Source: Streptomyces sp. NBC_00620 (GTDB lineage Bacteria > Actinomycetota > Actinomycetes > Streptomycetales > Streptomycetaceae). Taken from it: DNA of 64,000 nucleotides. Location: contig NZ_JAPENY010000003.1 of assembly GCF_026341825.1 (NCBI RefSeq), forward strand, positions 2,294,001-2,358,000, read 5' to 3'. Of this stretch, positions 11,673 through 21,174 are shown one piece after another; position 1 is the stretch's first letter, and each line of letters starts with the position of its first letter. The position numbers were made by a program, and so were the translations under genes. Under the pieces are notes generated by a model. It was not told the origin of the DNA. It saw only the letters and a program-made list of their open reading frames with translations, and ran no database searches.

Positions 11673-13604
11673 TCAGCGAATGGGTCGGTGAAGGTTTTTC
11701 TTCTTGCTCTCCCCGGGTGTCGCGTCGGCGATCCAGGGACCCTCGCCCGACGGGTCGATGATGCCCTGCTCCAGCCACTCGTACGTGCCCGACAGGACGC
11801 CCTTGACCACCTTGCGGTCGAGGTCGTCGGTGTTGGTCCACAGCCGGCCGAAGAGTTCGTCGACGCGGATGCGGGACTGGCGGCAGAAGGCGTCGGCGAG
11901 TTGGTAGGCCTCGCGGCCGTGCTCCCCTGTGGTGCGCAGGAGTTCGGCGCGCACGCAGGCCGCGCTCATCGCGAAGAGCTCGGCGCCGATGTCGACGATC
12001 CGGCCCAGGAAGCCCTGCTTGGTCTCCATGCGGCCCTGCCAGCGGGACATGGCGTAGAAGGTGGAGCGGGCGAGCTTGCGGGCGCTGCGTTCGACGTAGC
12101 GGAGGTGCGGGGAGAGGTCGACCTCCTGGTTGAACTCGGCGTACGCGCGCGGGAGTTGGCCTTGTCCCGCGACCAGCTTCGGCAGCCACTTGGCGTAGAA
12201 GACACCGGCGTTGGCGCCCGCCTTCGCCTTGTCGGAGAGGGACTTGTCGGGGTCGATGAGGTCACCGGCGACCGAGAGGTGGGCGTCGACGGCCTCGCGG
12301 GCGATCAGCAGATGCATGATCTCCGTGGAGCCCTCGAAGATGCGGTTGATGCGGAGGTCGCGCAGGACCTGCTCGGCCGGTACCGCCCGCTCCCCTCGCG
12401 CCGCCAGTGAATCGGCCGTCTCGAAGCCGCGGCCGCCGCGGATCTGGACCAGTTCGTCGGCCATCAGGCACGCCATCTCGGAGCCGTAGAGCTTGGCGAG
12501 GGCGGCCTCGATGCGGATGTCGTTGCGGTCCTCGTCGGCCATCTGGGAGGACAGGTCGAGGACGGCCTCCAGCGCGAAGGTCGTCGCCGCGATGAAGGAG
12601 ATCTTCGCGCCGACCGCCTCGTGGAAGGCAACCGGCTTGCCCCACTGCTCGCGCGCCGCCGACCACTCACGGGCGATCTTCAGACACCACTTCCCGGCGC
12701 CCACGCACATCGCGGGGAGGGAGAGACGGCCGGTGTTCAGGGTGGTGAGCGCGATCTTCAGGCCCGAGCCCTCCGGGCCGATGCGGTTCGCGGCGGGCAC
12801 CCGGACCTGGTGGAAGCGCGTGACGCCGTTCTCCAGGCCGCGCAGGCCCATGAAGGCGTTGCGGTTCTCGACGGTGACGCCCTCCGAGGCCGCCTCGACC
12901 ACGAACGCCGTGATGCCGCCCTTGTGCCCCTCGGACTTCGGCACCCGCGCCATCACGACGAGGAGGTCCGCGACGACGCCGTTGGTCGTCCAGAGCTTCA
13001 CTCCGTCGAGGATGTAGTCGTCGCCGTCCGGCACCGCACTGGTCGCCAGGCGCGCCGGGTCGGAGCCGACGTCCGGTTCGGTCAGCAGGAACGCCGAGAT
13101 GTCGGTGCGCGCGCAGCGCGGCAGGAAGGTCTCTTTCTGCTCCTGGGTGCCGAAGAGCTTCAGCGGCTGCGGTACGCCGATCGACTGGTGCGCGGAGAGC
13201 AGGGCGCCGAGCGCCGGGTTCGCGGAGCCGACCAGTGCGAGCGACTTGTTGTAGTAGACCTGGGTGAGGCCCAGACCGCCGTACTTCGTGTCGATCTTCA
13301 TGCCGAAGGCGCCGAGCTCCTTGAGGCCGTTGATGACCTCGTCGGGGATCAGCGCCTCACGCTCGATGAGCGCGGCGTCGATCTTCGTCTCGCAGAAGTC
13401 GCGCAGCTTGGCGAGGAACTCCTCGCCTCGCTGCGCGTCCTCGTCGGCCGGCAGGGGGTGGGGATGGATCAGGTCGAGCCGGAAGCGGCCGAGGAACAGC
13501 TCCTTGGCGAAGCTGGGCCTGCGCCAGTCCTGTTCGCGCGCTGCCTCGGCGACCTGGCGGGCCTCCCGTTCGGTGACGGTTGGCTGGTGGGGTGTTGCGG
13601 ACAT
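11673..13604 (-). CDS. Acyl-CoA dehydrogenase (FadE-like, long C-terminal extension)
   Basis: The product is 643 residues. An acyl-CoA dehydrogenase core (about 50-430) shows FLLTEPDVGSDPAR (FAD/substrate binding), NAFMGLRGLENGVTRF and QIRGGRGFETADS, then RDLRINRIFEGSTEIM. About 200 further residues follow, as in very-long-chain-type enzymes. It would oxidise acyl-CoA to enoyl-CoA with FAD. The ATG at 13604 is preceded by GAGG at a good distance; a GTG at 13613 lies too close to it. No electron-transfer or other beta-oxidation gene is adjacent. Confidence 0.93.
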   Translation of the reverse strand: MSATPHQPTVTEREARQVAEAAREQDWRRPSFAKELFLGRFRLDLIHPHPLPADEDAQRGEEFLAKLRDFCETKIDAALIEREALIPDEVINGLKELGAFGMKIDTKYGGLGLTQVYYNKSLALVGSANPALGALLSAHQSIGVPQPLKLFGTQEQKETFLPRCARTDISAFLLTEPDVGSDPARLATSAVPDGDDYILDGVKLWTTNGVVADLLVVMARVPKSEGHKGGITAFVVEAASEGVTVENRNAFMGLRGLENGVTRFHQVRVPAANRIGPEGSGLKIALTTLNTGRLSLPAMCVGAGKWCLKIAREWSAAREQWGKPVAFHEAVGAKISFIAATTFALEAVLDLSSQMADEDRNDIRIEAALAKLYGSEMACLMADELVQIRGGRGFETADSLAARGERAVPAEQVLRDLRINRIFEGSTEIMHLLIAREAVDAHLSVAGDLIDPDKSLSDKAKAGANAGVFYAKWLPKLVAGQGQLPRAYAEFNQEVDLSPHLRYVERSARKLARSTFYAMSRWQGRMETKQGFLGRIVDIGAELFAMSAACVRAELLRTTGEHGREAYQLADAFCRQSRIRVDELFGRLWTNTDDLDRKVVKGVLSGTYEWLEQGIIDPSGEGPWIADATPGESKKKNLHRPIR

Positions 13605-13656
13605 GAGGGTCACCTCGCCGCGAATCGGGAACAGAATCGGGAACTGCGGTTCGTGC

Positions 13657-13770
13657 GCCGATCTTGTACGGACTCCTGCGCCGATCCCGTACGCCCCTTT
13701 CGCCGATCATTTCGCTGATCTTGGGGCGTACGTTACTGATCGGTGCTACTCGATCGTATGTACCCGATTC
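13657..13770. promoter_or_regulatory. Repeat-rich promoter region of the acyl-CoA dehydrogenase
   Basis: Within the 223-bp gap before the GH12 stop there are three related segments CGCCGATCTTGTACG, CGCCGATCCCGTACG and CGCCGATCATTTCG. Two GATC-centred half sites (ACTGATCGG, CTCGATCG) follow. They could bind a TetR-like fatty-acid regulator, but no known site was matched. Confidence 0.3.
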
Positions 13771-13827
13771 CGGGTGACCCCACCAGTCCTCGCGCAGCGT
13801 TCGGCCCAACGCGCGCCCCCTCGGGGG

Positions 13828-14634
13828 TCAGCCGATGTCGACCGAGTACGCCTTCGTGTCGAGCCGTCCGGAGCCGCGGAAGACCTCGGTGCCCGACTCG
13901 ATTCCGGAGACGTACTTGTCGTTGCTGAGCAGCTTGCGGCGGACCAGGGCCTGGGTGAAGGCGTCGAGGTCGAGCGTGGCCTTGGTGGTGTTGGTGCGGC
14001 GGACGAAGGAGAACACCTTCCACCCGATGTCGCCCTGGTAGATGTCCCACATCGCGCCGCCGAGGCTGACGCTGCCGTACTTGGTGCCGAGGGGGCCCGC
14101 GCCGCCCTGGCGGTTGAGCCAGATCATGACCTCGTCGGTGGGCTGGTCCTGCCAGTCCGCGGTGCTCTTGGAGTGCAGCCACAGGTCGTAGGCGACGTTC
14201 ATGGTGCCGGGGTTCGAGCTGACCGAGAACTCCCAGCTGGTCCTGACAGGCTTGCGGTCGCCGACCCGGACGGGCAGCTCGGTGGCCGCCTTGTCGGTCT
14301 TCCAGCCCCAGTGCCAGCCGAGCACCGTGCTGGAGTACGACTTGACGTTGTTCTCCTTGCCGGTCTTGCTGGCCCAGGTGTACTCCGTGCCCCAGCCGAT
14401 GGTGTCGCCGGACCGGGAGGTGTCCCAGACGCACTGGGTGCCGGTGCCGTCGTCCTGACCCCAGAGGTTGTTGTTGACGTAGTACTTGCCCATCGTGACG
14501 GTGTCGAAGGCGCCGCACTTCTTGCTGTCCTCGCCCGCCTGGGCGACAGTGACGCCTGCGGCGACGGCGATCGCCACCGAGCTCGCGAGCAGCGCCTTCG
14601 CCTTCTTGGACAGACGTGGTCTGCGGTGTTGCAT
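13828..14634 (-). CDS. Secreted GH12 endoglucanase/xyloglucanase (first copy)
   Basis: The product is 268 residues. A signal peptide (basic KKAKALL then hydrophobic, about residues 1-33) is followed by a GH12 beta-jelly-roll. The nucleophile Glu lies in PTDEVMIWLN, and the general acid Glu is in the C-terminal SGIESGTEVFRGSG region. GH12 retaining enzymes cut beta-1,4-glucan, often xyloglucan. There is no carbohydrate-binding module. The ATG at 14634 has GGAAGGA upstream. The gene is divergent from the LacI gene, and their 211-bp shared region carries two LacI-type palindromes, so both are probably controlled there. Confidence 0.92.
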   Translation of the reverse strand: MQHRRPRLSKKAKALLASSVAIAVAAGVTVAQAGEDSKKCGAFDTVTMGKYYVNNNLWGQDDGTGTQCVWDTSRSGDTIGWGTEYTWASKTGKENNVKSYSSTVLGWHWGWKTDKAATELPVRVGDRKPVRTSWEFSVSSNPGTMNVAYDLWLHSKSTADWQDQPTDEVMIWLNRQGGAGPLGTKYGSVSLGGAMWDIYQGDIGWKVFSFVRRTNTTKATLDLDAFTQALVRRKLLSNDKYVSGIESGTEVFRGSGRLDTKAYSVDIG

Positions 14635-14720
14635 CGGGGGTCCTTCCGGGGGACGGTCTGTGTACGCCCACTCAGTGGCCGCCGCCCGGCCGGAAGGTTG
14701 CCGTGCAGGTGCGGGAAACA

Positions 14721-14740
14721 TTGTCGAAGCGCTTCGACAA
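14721..14740. promoter_or_regulatory. LacI-family operator 1, perfect 20-bp palindrome
   Basis: TTGTCGAAGCGCTTCGACAA is an exact palindrome between the divergent GH12 and lacI genes. Its 14-bp core TCGAAGCGCTTCGA recurs at 29466-29479 and 29659-29672, and nearly at 14813-14826. The central CGCG-like step with A/T flanks is typical for LacI-family sites. Confidence 0.85.
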
Positions 14741-14810
14741 CCTATGGACACCCAACATCCATCGAGCTACTGTCGAGCCACCCTCACTCGCCCTTGTCCG
14801 CAACGCGCAC

Positions 14811-14827
14811 TGTCGAAGCGCTTCACA
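14811..14827. promoter_or_regulatory. LacI-family operator 2, imperfect copy
   Basis: TGTCGAAGCGCTTCACA keeps the core TCGAAGCGCTTC and differs from a perfect palindrome at the right end. It ends 18 bp before the lacI start, well placed for autorepression. Its centre is about 88 bp from operator 1. Confidence 0.75.
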
Positions 14828-14845
14828 CAATGCTTGGAGAGCTGG

Positions 14846-15859
14846 ATGGTCACCCTCGCCGAGGTCGCCCAGCACGCCGGAGTCTCGGCGAGCACGGTGA
14901 GCTATGTCCTCAGCGGCAAGCGGTCCATCTCCGTGGGCACCCGGCAACGGGTCGAGCAGAGCATCCAGGAGCTGGGCTACCACCCGAACGCGGGGGCCCG
15001 CGCCCTGGCGAGCAACCGGTCCAACATCATCGCGCTGATGATCCCGCTCCGCACCGACATGTACGTGCCGGTGATGATGGAGATCGCCATCGCGGTGGCG
15101 ACCAACGCCCGCACACACGGGTACGACGTGCTGCTGCTCACCGGCGAGGAGGGTCCCGACGCGGTGCGCCGGGTCACCGGCAGCGGGCTCGCCGACGCCA
15201 TGATCCTGATGGATGTCGAACTCGACGACGAGCGGATGCCGTTGCTCCGCGAGACGGACCAGCCGTCCGTACTCATCGGACTGCCCGCCGACACCTCCGG
15301 ACTGACCTGCGTCGACCTCGACTTCGGCGCGACGGGCGCGCTGTGCGCCGAGCACCTCGCGCTCCTCGGTCACCGTGACATCGCTGTCATCGGCGAGGCG
15401 CCCGGGGTCTACGAACGGCACACGGGCTTCGCCGAGCGCACGCTCGACGGACTCCGTTCCCGGTCACGGGAGTTGGGCCTGCGCGTGCTGCACCGCCCCT
15501 GCGAGGGCGGGTACGACGCGATGGCCCTGACGCTCGCCCGGGTCTTCGACGAGCGTCCCGGCACCACGGGCTTCGTCGTGCAGAACGAGTCGGCGGTCGA
15601 GCCGCTGCTCGCACTGCTGCGCCAGCAGGGCCGCGCCGTCCCCGAGGACGTGTCGGTGATCGCGATCTGCCCGGACCAGGTCGCCACCCAGGCCTCGGTA
15701 CGGCTGACCTCGGTCGCCATCCCCGCGCAGGAGATGGGCCGGTACGCCGTGGAACATCTGGTCGCCAAGCTCGAAGGGCACGGCAAGGACGAAGTCGTGC
15801 TGATCGCACCGGAGTTGACGGTCCGGGCGAGCACGGGCCCGGCGCCGGCCACCCCCTGA
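14846..15859 (+). CDS. LacI-family transcriptional regulator of the xyloglucan locus
   Basis: The product is 337 residues. The N-terminal helix-turn-helix and hinge (VTLAEVAQHAGVSASTVSYV, then GYHPNAGARALASNRSN) are followed by a periplasmic-binding-protein-like effector domain (about 60-330). The ATG at 14846 puts the HTH at the very N-terminus as expected; a longer open frame upstream runs through both operators and is rejected. It most likely represses the surrounding glycoside-hydrolase and transport genes until an oligosaccharide binds. The actual effector is unknown; xyloglucan fragments are inferred from the regulon. Confidence 0.92.
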   Translation: MVTLAEVAQHAGVSASTVSYVLSGKRSISVGTRQRVEQSIQELGYHPNAGARALASNRSNIIALMIPLRTDMYVPVMMEIAIAVATNARTHGYDVLLLTGEEGPDAVRRVTGSGLADAMILMDVELDDERMPLLRETDQPSVLIGLPADTSGLTCVDLDFGATGALCAEHLALLGHRDIAVIGEAPGVYERHTGFAERTLDGLRSRSRELGLRVLHRPCEGGYDAMALTLARVFDERPGTTGFVVQNESAVEPLLALLRQQGRAVPEDVSVIAICPDQVATQASVRLTSVAIPAQEMGRYAVEHLVAKLEGHGKDEVVLIAPELTVRASTGPAPATP

Positions 15860-15968
15860 ACCGACCCGTGCCGGTCCGGTGCCGGCCGCTTCCTCAACCG
15901 ACCAACGCCGGTCCGGTGCCGGCCTTTTCCTGAACCGACCAATGCCGGTCCGGTGCCGGCCGCTTTCC
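15857..15968. repeat. Three tandem 37-bp repeats after lacI
   Basis: Three units, at 15857-15893, 15894-15930 and 15931-15968, each contain ACCGACC and CCGGTCCGGTGCCGGCC and differ at only a few places. The first unit includes the lacI stop codon. The CCGGxCCGGxxCCGG arms are self-complementary, so each unit can fold. Confidence 0.85.
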
Positions 15969-16088
15969 GAACCAACCACCGCACCCAACTTCCCTATGCC
16001 TGACGGGTGTTGGGGCACCTCTTTCTGTCCCGGCCGCCAGAGCCGCGCCGGGTCCTTCTCGCCACTCCTTCCTTCAGGAGCACCCCAC

Positions 16089-18140
16089 GTGAATCAGCCT
16101 GCCGAGAACCAGCCCCTGCAGGGGGCGGTCAGCCTCGCCCAGTCCTCCCCGACCGTCGGCACGTTCCGCGAGCGGGACGGCGCGCTGGAGTGGAGCGGCC
16201 GCACGGAGACCGTACGCGTCGAGCCCTGGGGTCCGGACGCCGTCCGCGTCCGCGCGCGGCTCGGCGGTCCGGTCATCGAGGGCCTCCCGGGCGCGTTGCT
16301 CGACGAGCCGCCGGCCACCGAGAGCACGGTAAAGATCGAGTCCGGAGAAGGGCGGTTGACGGTCGGCGCGCTGACCGTGCTCATGTCCGCCGAGGGGCTC
16401 ATCAGTTTCGTCCGCTCCGAGGACGGCACGGAACTGCTGGCCGAGGAGCGCGCCCACTTCTGGTGGCCGGGTTCGCGCCTCTACACGCCGACCGGCAACG
16501 GTCACCATCGCCTGGAGCAGCGGTTCGCCGCGTACGAGGGCGAGAAGCTGTACGGGCTCGGGCAGCACCAGCACGGGCTGTTCGACCAGAAGGGCGCGGT
16601 CCTTGACCTGGTGCAGCGGAACGCCGAGGTGACCATCCCGGTGCTCACCTCCAGCCGCGGCTACACCCTCCTGTGGAACTCCCCTGCCATCGGCCGTGTC
16701 GAGCTGGCGGGCAACGGCACCCGCTGGGTGGCCGACTCGGCGCGCCAGCTCGACTACTGGATCACGGCGGGCAATCCGGCCGACGCCCAGCGCCGCTACA
16801 GCGCGGTGACCGGCCGTACGCCGATGCTGCCGGAGTGGGCGGCAGGATTCTGGCAGTGCAAGCTGCGCTACCGCACCCAGGACGAACTCCTCGGCGTGGC
16901 AAGGGAGTACAAGCGCCGGGGCCTGCCCCTCTCGGTCATCGTCTGCGACTTCTTCCACTGGACCCACCTCGGTGACTGGAAGTTCGACCTCACCGAGTGG
17001 CCCGACCCGGCGGCGATGCGGGAGGAGCTCGACGCGCTGGGCGTCAAGCTGGTCGTGTCCGTCTGGCCTTCGGTGTCGCCACTCTCCGAGAACCATCAAC
17101 TCATGGAGCAGCGCGGCTACTTCATCGGCACTCAGTACGGCCCGATGGCGCACGCCGACTGGCCCGACAAGGAGGTCGCCTCCACCGTCCAGGTCGCCTT
17201 CTACGATGCGACGAACCCGGAGGCGCGGGACTTCCTGTGGTCGCGGGTGAAGGACAACTACCTTGATCCGTACGGCATCACGGCCTTCTGGCTGGACGCC
17301 TGCGAGCCGGAGCTGAAGCCGGGCTTCTCGGAGAACCTGCGCTACTACGCGGGACCGGGCCTGGAGGTGGGCAACCTCTACCCCCGGGAGAACGCCCGCA
17401 CCTTCTACGAGGGTCTGCTCGCCGCCGGTGAGACCGAGATCGTCTCCCTCAACCGCTCGGCGTGGGCGGGCAGTCAGCGCTACGGCGCCGCCCTGTGGTC
17501 CGGCGACATCGGCACGGACTTCGCGACCCTGCGCCGCCAGATAGCGGCCGGCCTCAACACGGCCCTGTCCGGCATCCCTTGGTGGAACACCGACATCGGC
17601 GGCTTCCACGGCGGCGACCCGGACGACCCGGCGTTCCGCGAGGTCATGGTCCGCTGGTTCCAGTTCGGCGCCCTGTCCCCGCTGATGCGCCTGCACGGCT
17701 TCCGCGACCCGGGCATGCCGCTGGGCCCGGACATGACCGGCGGCCCCAACGAGGTCTGGTCGTACGGCGAGGAGGCCGGCGCCATCCTGGAGAAGTACCT
17801 GCGCCTGCGCGAGCGCCTGAAGCCGTACGTCCTGGACGTCATGCGGGAGGCCCACGAGGAGGGGCTGCCGGTGATGCGCCCGCTGTTCCTGGAGTTCCCG
17901 GACGACCAGGCCGCCTGGTCGGTGGACGATGCGTACCTCTTCGGCCCCGACCTCCTGGTCGCGCCGGTGCTCACGGCGGGCGCGACGGCCCGTACGGCCT
18001 ACCTCCCGGCGGGTGCGCGCTGGACGGACGCGTGGACCGGTGAGACGTACGACGGGGGTGCGGCCGTCACCGTCGACGCCCCGCTGGACCGCATCCCGCT
18101 GTTCCTGCGGGACGGGGCGCGGCTGCCTGTCGCGGAGTGA
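16089..18140 (+). CDS. GH31 family glycosidase, alpha-xylosidase type
   Basis: The product is 683 residues with no signal peptide, so it should act inside the cell. The GH31 nucleophile is Asp403 in AFWLDACEPE and the acid/base is Asp473 in WSGDIGTDF. PSVSPLSENHQLM and GFRDPGMP-type motifs flank them. The WLDACEPE form is common in bacterial alpha-xylosidases that remove xylose from the non-reducing end of xyloglucan oligosaccharides. An alpha-glucosidase role cannot be excluded. The start is GTG at 16089, with AGGAG 8 bp upstream. It lies 229 bp after lacI on the same strand. Confidence 0.9.
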   Translation: MNQPAENQPLQGAVSLAQSSPTVGTFRERDGALEWSGRTETVRVEPWGPDAVRVRARLGGPVIEGLPGALLDEPPATESTVKIESGEGRLTVGALTVLMSAEGLISFVRSEDGTELLAEERAHFWWPGSRLYTPTGNGHHRLEQRFAAYEGEKLYGLGQHQHGLFDQKGAVLDLVQRNAEVTIPVLTSSRGYTLLWNSPAIGRVELAGNGTRWVADSARQLDYWITAGNPADAQRRYSAVTGRTPMLPEWAAGFWQCKLRYRTQDELLGVAREYKRRGLPLSVIVCDFFHWTHLGDWKFDLTEWPDPAAMREELDALGVKLVVSVWPSVSPLSENHQLMEQRGYFIGTQYGPMAHADWPDKEVASTVQVAFYDATNPEARDFLWSRVKDNYLDPYGITAFWLDACEPELKPGFSENLRYYAGPGLEVGNLYPRENARTFYEGLLAAGETEIVSLNRSAWAGSQRYGAALWSGDIGTDFATLRRQIAAGLNTALSGIPWWNTDIGGFHGGDPDDPAFREVMVRWFQFGALSPLMRLHGFRDPGMPLGPDMTGGPNEVWSYGEEAGAILEKYLRLRERLKPYVLDVMREAHEEGLPVMRPLFLEFPDDQAAWSVDDAYLFGPDLLVAPVLTAGATARTAYLPAGARWTDAWTGETYDGGAAVTVDAPLDRIPLFLRDGARLPVAE

Positions 18141-18146
18141 ACAGAC

Positions 18147-18182
18147 GTGTGCGGCCGGTCCTTCCAGGGGCCGGCCGCACAC
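18147..18182. terminator. Bidirectional terminator between GH31 and GH12
   Basis: GTGTGCGGCCGG (18147-18158) and its exact complement CCGGCCGCACAC (18171-18182) enclose a 12-nt loop between two convergent stop codons. Confidence 0.85.
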
Positions 18183-18193
18183 TCATGCATGGA

Positions 18194-18907
18194 TCAACTG
18201 CTGCTGACGGTCAGGTTGTTGGTGGTGAAGTCCAGGCCGCCGGACGAGGAGGTGACCTCGTATCCGAACTGGACGTCGCCGATGGTCTCGTTGCCGAACC
18301 AGCCCTTGGTGTCCTTGATCCACTTGAGGATCGGCAGGATCTGCACGGTGCCGGAGGACGAGTCCGAGGTGCGCAGGAACGAGAAGACCTCGTTCGCGCC
18401 GTTGTTGCCCTTGTAGACGGTCCAGGTGTGACCGCCCAGCGTGACGTTGCCCTGCGAGGTGCCGAGGGGGCCGACGGCTCCGTTGTAGTTGACCCAGAGC
18501 ATGATCTCGTAGTCGTAGTCGGTGTCCCAGATGTCGTACGAGGTGTTGTACGCGCCGGAGGACGGGACCGTGACGTTGTAGCTGCTGGAGAGCGAACCCA
18601 GCGAGGTGATCGTCTTGTTGATCACCTTCTTGGAGTTGGGGTACGACTTGATGCCGCCGGTGTTGGGGTGGTTGGCCCAGACTCCCCAGTTGGTACCGGA
18701 GTTGGCCCAGATGCACTGGGAACCGGCTCCGGAGCCCCAGATGTTGTTGTAGAGCGTGTAGCCGTTCAGTGAGGTGTTGCCCCACTGGTCGCAGGAGCTC
18801 CAGACGGCGGCCTGGGCGGGGGCGGCGGCGACGCCTACGGTGACGCCGAGCGCGAGTGCGGGGGCCGTGAGGGCCTTGGCGATCCTGTTCAGTGTGCGAC
18901 GTGCCAT
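18194..18907 (-). CDS. Secreted GH12 endoglucanase/xyloglucanase (second copy)
   Basis: The product is 237 residues. The signal peptide MARRTLNRIAKALTAPALAL continues to APAQA (about 1-33). The GH12 fold follows, with the nucleophile Glu in YDYEIMLWVN and the second Glu in FGYEVTSSSG near the C-terminus. It is clearly different from the first GH12, so the two are not a recent duplication. The ATG at 18907 is preceded by GGAAGGGA. It is the last gene of the minus-strand run GH74-GH42-GH95-GH12, 35 bp after GH95. Confidence 0.92.
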   Translation of the reverse strand: MARRTLNRIAKALTAPALALGVTVGVAAAPAQAAVWSSCDQWGNTSLNGYTLYNNIWGSGAGSQCIWANSGTNWGVWANHPNTGGIKSYPNSKKVINKTITSLGSLSSSYNVTVPSSGAYNTSYDIWDTDYDYEIMLWVNYNGAVGPLGTSQGNVTLGGHTWTVYKGNNGANEVFSFLRTSDSSSGTVQILPILKWIKDTKGWFGNETIGDVQFGYEVTSSSGGLDFTTNNLTVSSS

Positions 18908-18942
18908 GGGTGTCCCTTCCATGGGTGGGGGGATTGCGGCTG

Positions 18943-21174
18943 CTACTGCGACCCCAGGCTGAGGACGCAGTCTTCTCCGGCGCGCAGGGAGAGCGGTCGC
19001 GCTCCGGAGGAAGTCCTGAGATCGATGCGCAGGGTGCGGGCGGGGCGGATGACGGCCGTGCGCTCATGGGGGCTCCACGTCAGGTCGACCTCGGCGCCGA
19101 ACCGGGTGCGGACACCGCGCAGTTGGCCGGTCGGGCAGGCCGTGGGGAGCGCCGGGAAGAGGACCAGCCGCTCGGGTGTGGACTGGATCAGCATCTCGAT
19201 GAGGACCGCGGGGAGCGTGTGGGCCGCGTCGGCGTTGTAGACGTGGCGGCTGGGGTAGTGGCCGCTCATCAGGGAGACGTGGAAGAAGTCGCCTGCCAGG
19301 ACGTTGCCGAGGGCTCCCGCCACCCGGTCGGCGTCGCGCAGCCGGGCCGCCACCAGGGCGTGGTGGAGGTGGCCGTGCGCGGAGTCGTTCTCGGCGCCGC
19401 GCAGTTCGAGGGCGCGATGGGCCGCCGTGGCCAGCTCGGGGGTGTCGTACGGGTTGATCTCGTCGAGCGGCCAGACGCCGTAGAGGTGGCTGAGGTGCCG
19501 GTGGTCGTAGGTGTCGTCGAGCCCTGGCCAGGCCCATTCGGCGAGCGCGCCCTCGGCGTTGACGCGGTGCGGCGGCAGCCGGTCGGCCAGCGCGCGCCAG
19601 CGTTCGGCCTCGGGTCCCGGGTGGTAGTCGGCGGCCGTACGCAGGGCGTGGCGGGCCGCGGAGAGGTCCATGGCAGCGTTGAGGGTGACCCAGCTCGCGT
19701 TGGCGGGGCGGTTCTCCGGGGAGTACGACGGGACGATCACGAGGTGGCCGTGCTCGTCGGTCCGGGTGAGGAAGTCCTCGTAGAAGCAGGCCACTTCGGC
19801 GAGCGCGTCGGCCAGTCGCGGGTCGCGTGCGCCGCGGGTCTCGTCGTGGTCCACGAGGGGTTTCAAGAGCCAGTCGGCGCCGGCGGTCCACACGTGCAGC
19901 GGGTATTCGCGGCTGAGGTGGTAGATGTGCCCGGACTCGCCGTCGGTGTGTGCGGGGGCGACGACACCTCGGGTGCCAAAGATCGTGCGCGCGTTGTCCC
20001 GCCAGTCGGGCAACTGGCCGTGCACCAGGGCGGCGTGGGCCTCGGTGACCTCCGGAAGCGCGGCCGCCGCGGCCGAGGCGGTCTGCAGGTTGAGGTTGGC
20101 GTCGGTGGTGAACGCCCCGGACCAGGCGGTGTCCCAGTCGCCGGTCCACAGGCCGGTCAGGCGTGGCGGGAGCGTTCCGGCGGCGGAGAGGAGGTGGTGG
20201 CGGCCGGCCGCGAAGAGGCGTTCCAGGAGAGCTGGGCTCTTGGGGCGGCGGAGCAACTCCGAGCCGGGGAGGGCACGTTCGGTGTCGTCGGCGGCGAGGT
20301 CGAGGGTAGTGCGGAGGTAGGCGGGGCGGTGGAGGGCGGTGTGGCGGGCGAGGAGGTGGGGGTACGCGTCCACGTCGTCGCCGGAGTCGGGCAGCAGGGC
20401 TCGCAGCTCGTGCGCCTCGGCGAGCGCGTCCAGCTCCCCGGTGTGCCGTCGTACGCGCGTGAGCAGGAGCAGCGAGCGAGCACCCTCGACGCGTAGACCA
20501 GGGAGGGCGGTCCGGGTTCGACCGCCGGTGACCACGGCGAGGGTGACCCCCGTGTACGCCAGGTCGCTGCCCGGGTAGCGGGCGCGCAGCGTGAGGAGCG
20601 CGCCCTCGGGGGTGAGAACCGAGCTGTGCCCCACCGCCAAGTCGCCTGGCGCGCCGGGCAGTCGGTGGTCGAGGGCCACCTCGACAGTGAGGTCGGCGGC
20701 GGTCACGTACTGGACGACGACGTCGTCGGCGCGGGAGACGAAGACCTCGCTGCGCCGGCCACCGCAGTCGGCGCTGACGACGCCGGTGGTGAAGTCGGCC
20801 TCGCGCCGGTACGCGCGCCACTGGACCGCCGGGCGGCGCAGCCGGACCTGGAAGGCGGGGTGGAAGGGCTGCACCCACAGCAGCGGCCGCCCGTCGGTGA
20901 AGTCCTCTCCGGCGGCGAAGTCCCCGGCCAGCAACCGGTCCTGCACGTCGGAGAGTTGGCCGGCGAGAGCGGGCGGGCGGGCGTCCGCGCTGCCGTTGGG
21001 GCGGACCAGGGCGTGATGGTTGACGATGACCCGGTCGTCGTTCGGATCACCGAACGCCATGGCGCCGTGTGTGCCGTTGCCGCTCAGGAAGGCGTCCTCC
21101 CAGCGGGCGGCGGGCGCAGGTTCCCAGGTGCCGTGAACCGGCCCTGGCTCCGGGTCCGATGCGGGCGCGGTCAT
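18943..21174 (-). CDS. GH95 family glycosidase, alpha-L-fucosidase type
   Basis: The product is 743 residues, cytoplasmic by lack of a signal. Family landmarks are the N-terminal SGNGTHGAMAFG, the (alpha/alpha)6 motifs TDANLNLQTASAAAAALPEV and VPSYSPENRP, and the C-terminal beta domain. GH95 enzymes mostly hydrolyse alpha-1,2-L-fucose, the terminal sugar of fucosylated plant xyloglucan; some act on L-galactose. The ATG overlaps the GH42 stop by 4 bp (ATGA). Its presence suggests the locus can process dicot-type fucogalactoxyloglucan. Confidence 0.88.
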   Translation of the reverse strand: MTAPASDPEPGPVHGTWEPAPAARWEDAFLSGNGTHGAMAFGDPNDDRVIVNHHALVRPNGSADARPPALAGQLSDVQDRLLAGDFAAGEDFTDGRPLLWVQPFHPAFQVRLRRPAVQWRAYRREADFTTGVVSADCGGRRSEVFVSRADDVVVQYVTAADLTVEVALDHRLPGAPGDLAVGHSSVLTPEGALLTLRARYPGSDLAYTGVTLAVVTGGRTRTALPGLRVEGARSLLLLTRVRRHTGELDALAEAHELRALLPDSGDDVDAYPHLLARHTALHRPAYLRTTLDLAADDTERALPGSELLRRPKSPALLERLFAAGRHHLLSAAGTLPPRLTGLWTGDWDTAWSGAFTTDANLNLQTASAAAAALPEVTEAHAALVHGQLPDWRDNARTIFGTRGVVAPAHTDGESGHIYHLSREYPLHVWTAGADWLLKPLVDHDETRGARDPRLADALAEVACFYEDFLTRTDEHGHLVIVPSYSPENRPANASWVTLNAAMDLSAARHALRTAADYHPGPEAERWRALADRLPPHRVNAEGALAEWAWPGLDDTYDHRHLSHLYGVWPLDEINPYDTPELATAAHRALELRGAENDSAHGHLHHALVAARLRDADRVAGALGNVLAGDFFHVSLMSGHYPSRHVYNADAAHTLPAVLIEMLIQSTPERLVLFPALPTACPTGQLRGVRTRFGAEVDLTWSPHERTAVIRPARTLRIDLRTSSGARPLSLRAGEDCVLSLGSQ

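Noticed and set aside
14486..14845. Upstream extension of the LacI reading frame
   Set aside because: It would place about 120 residues before the helix-turn-helix and would translate both operators and the divergent promoter.
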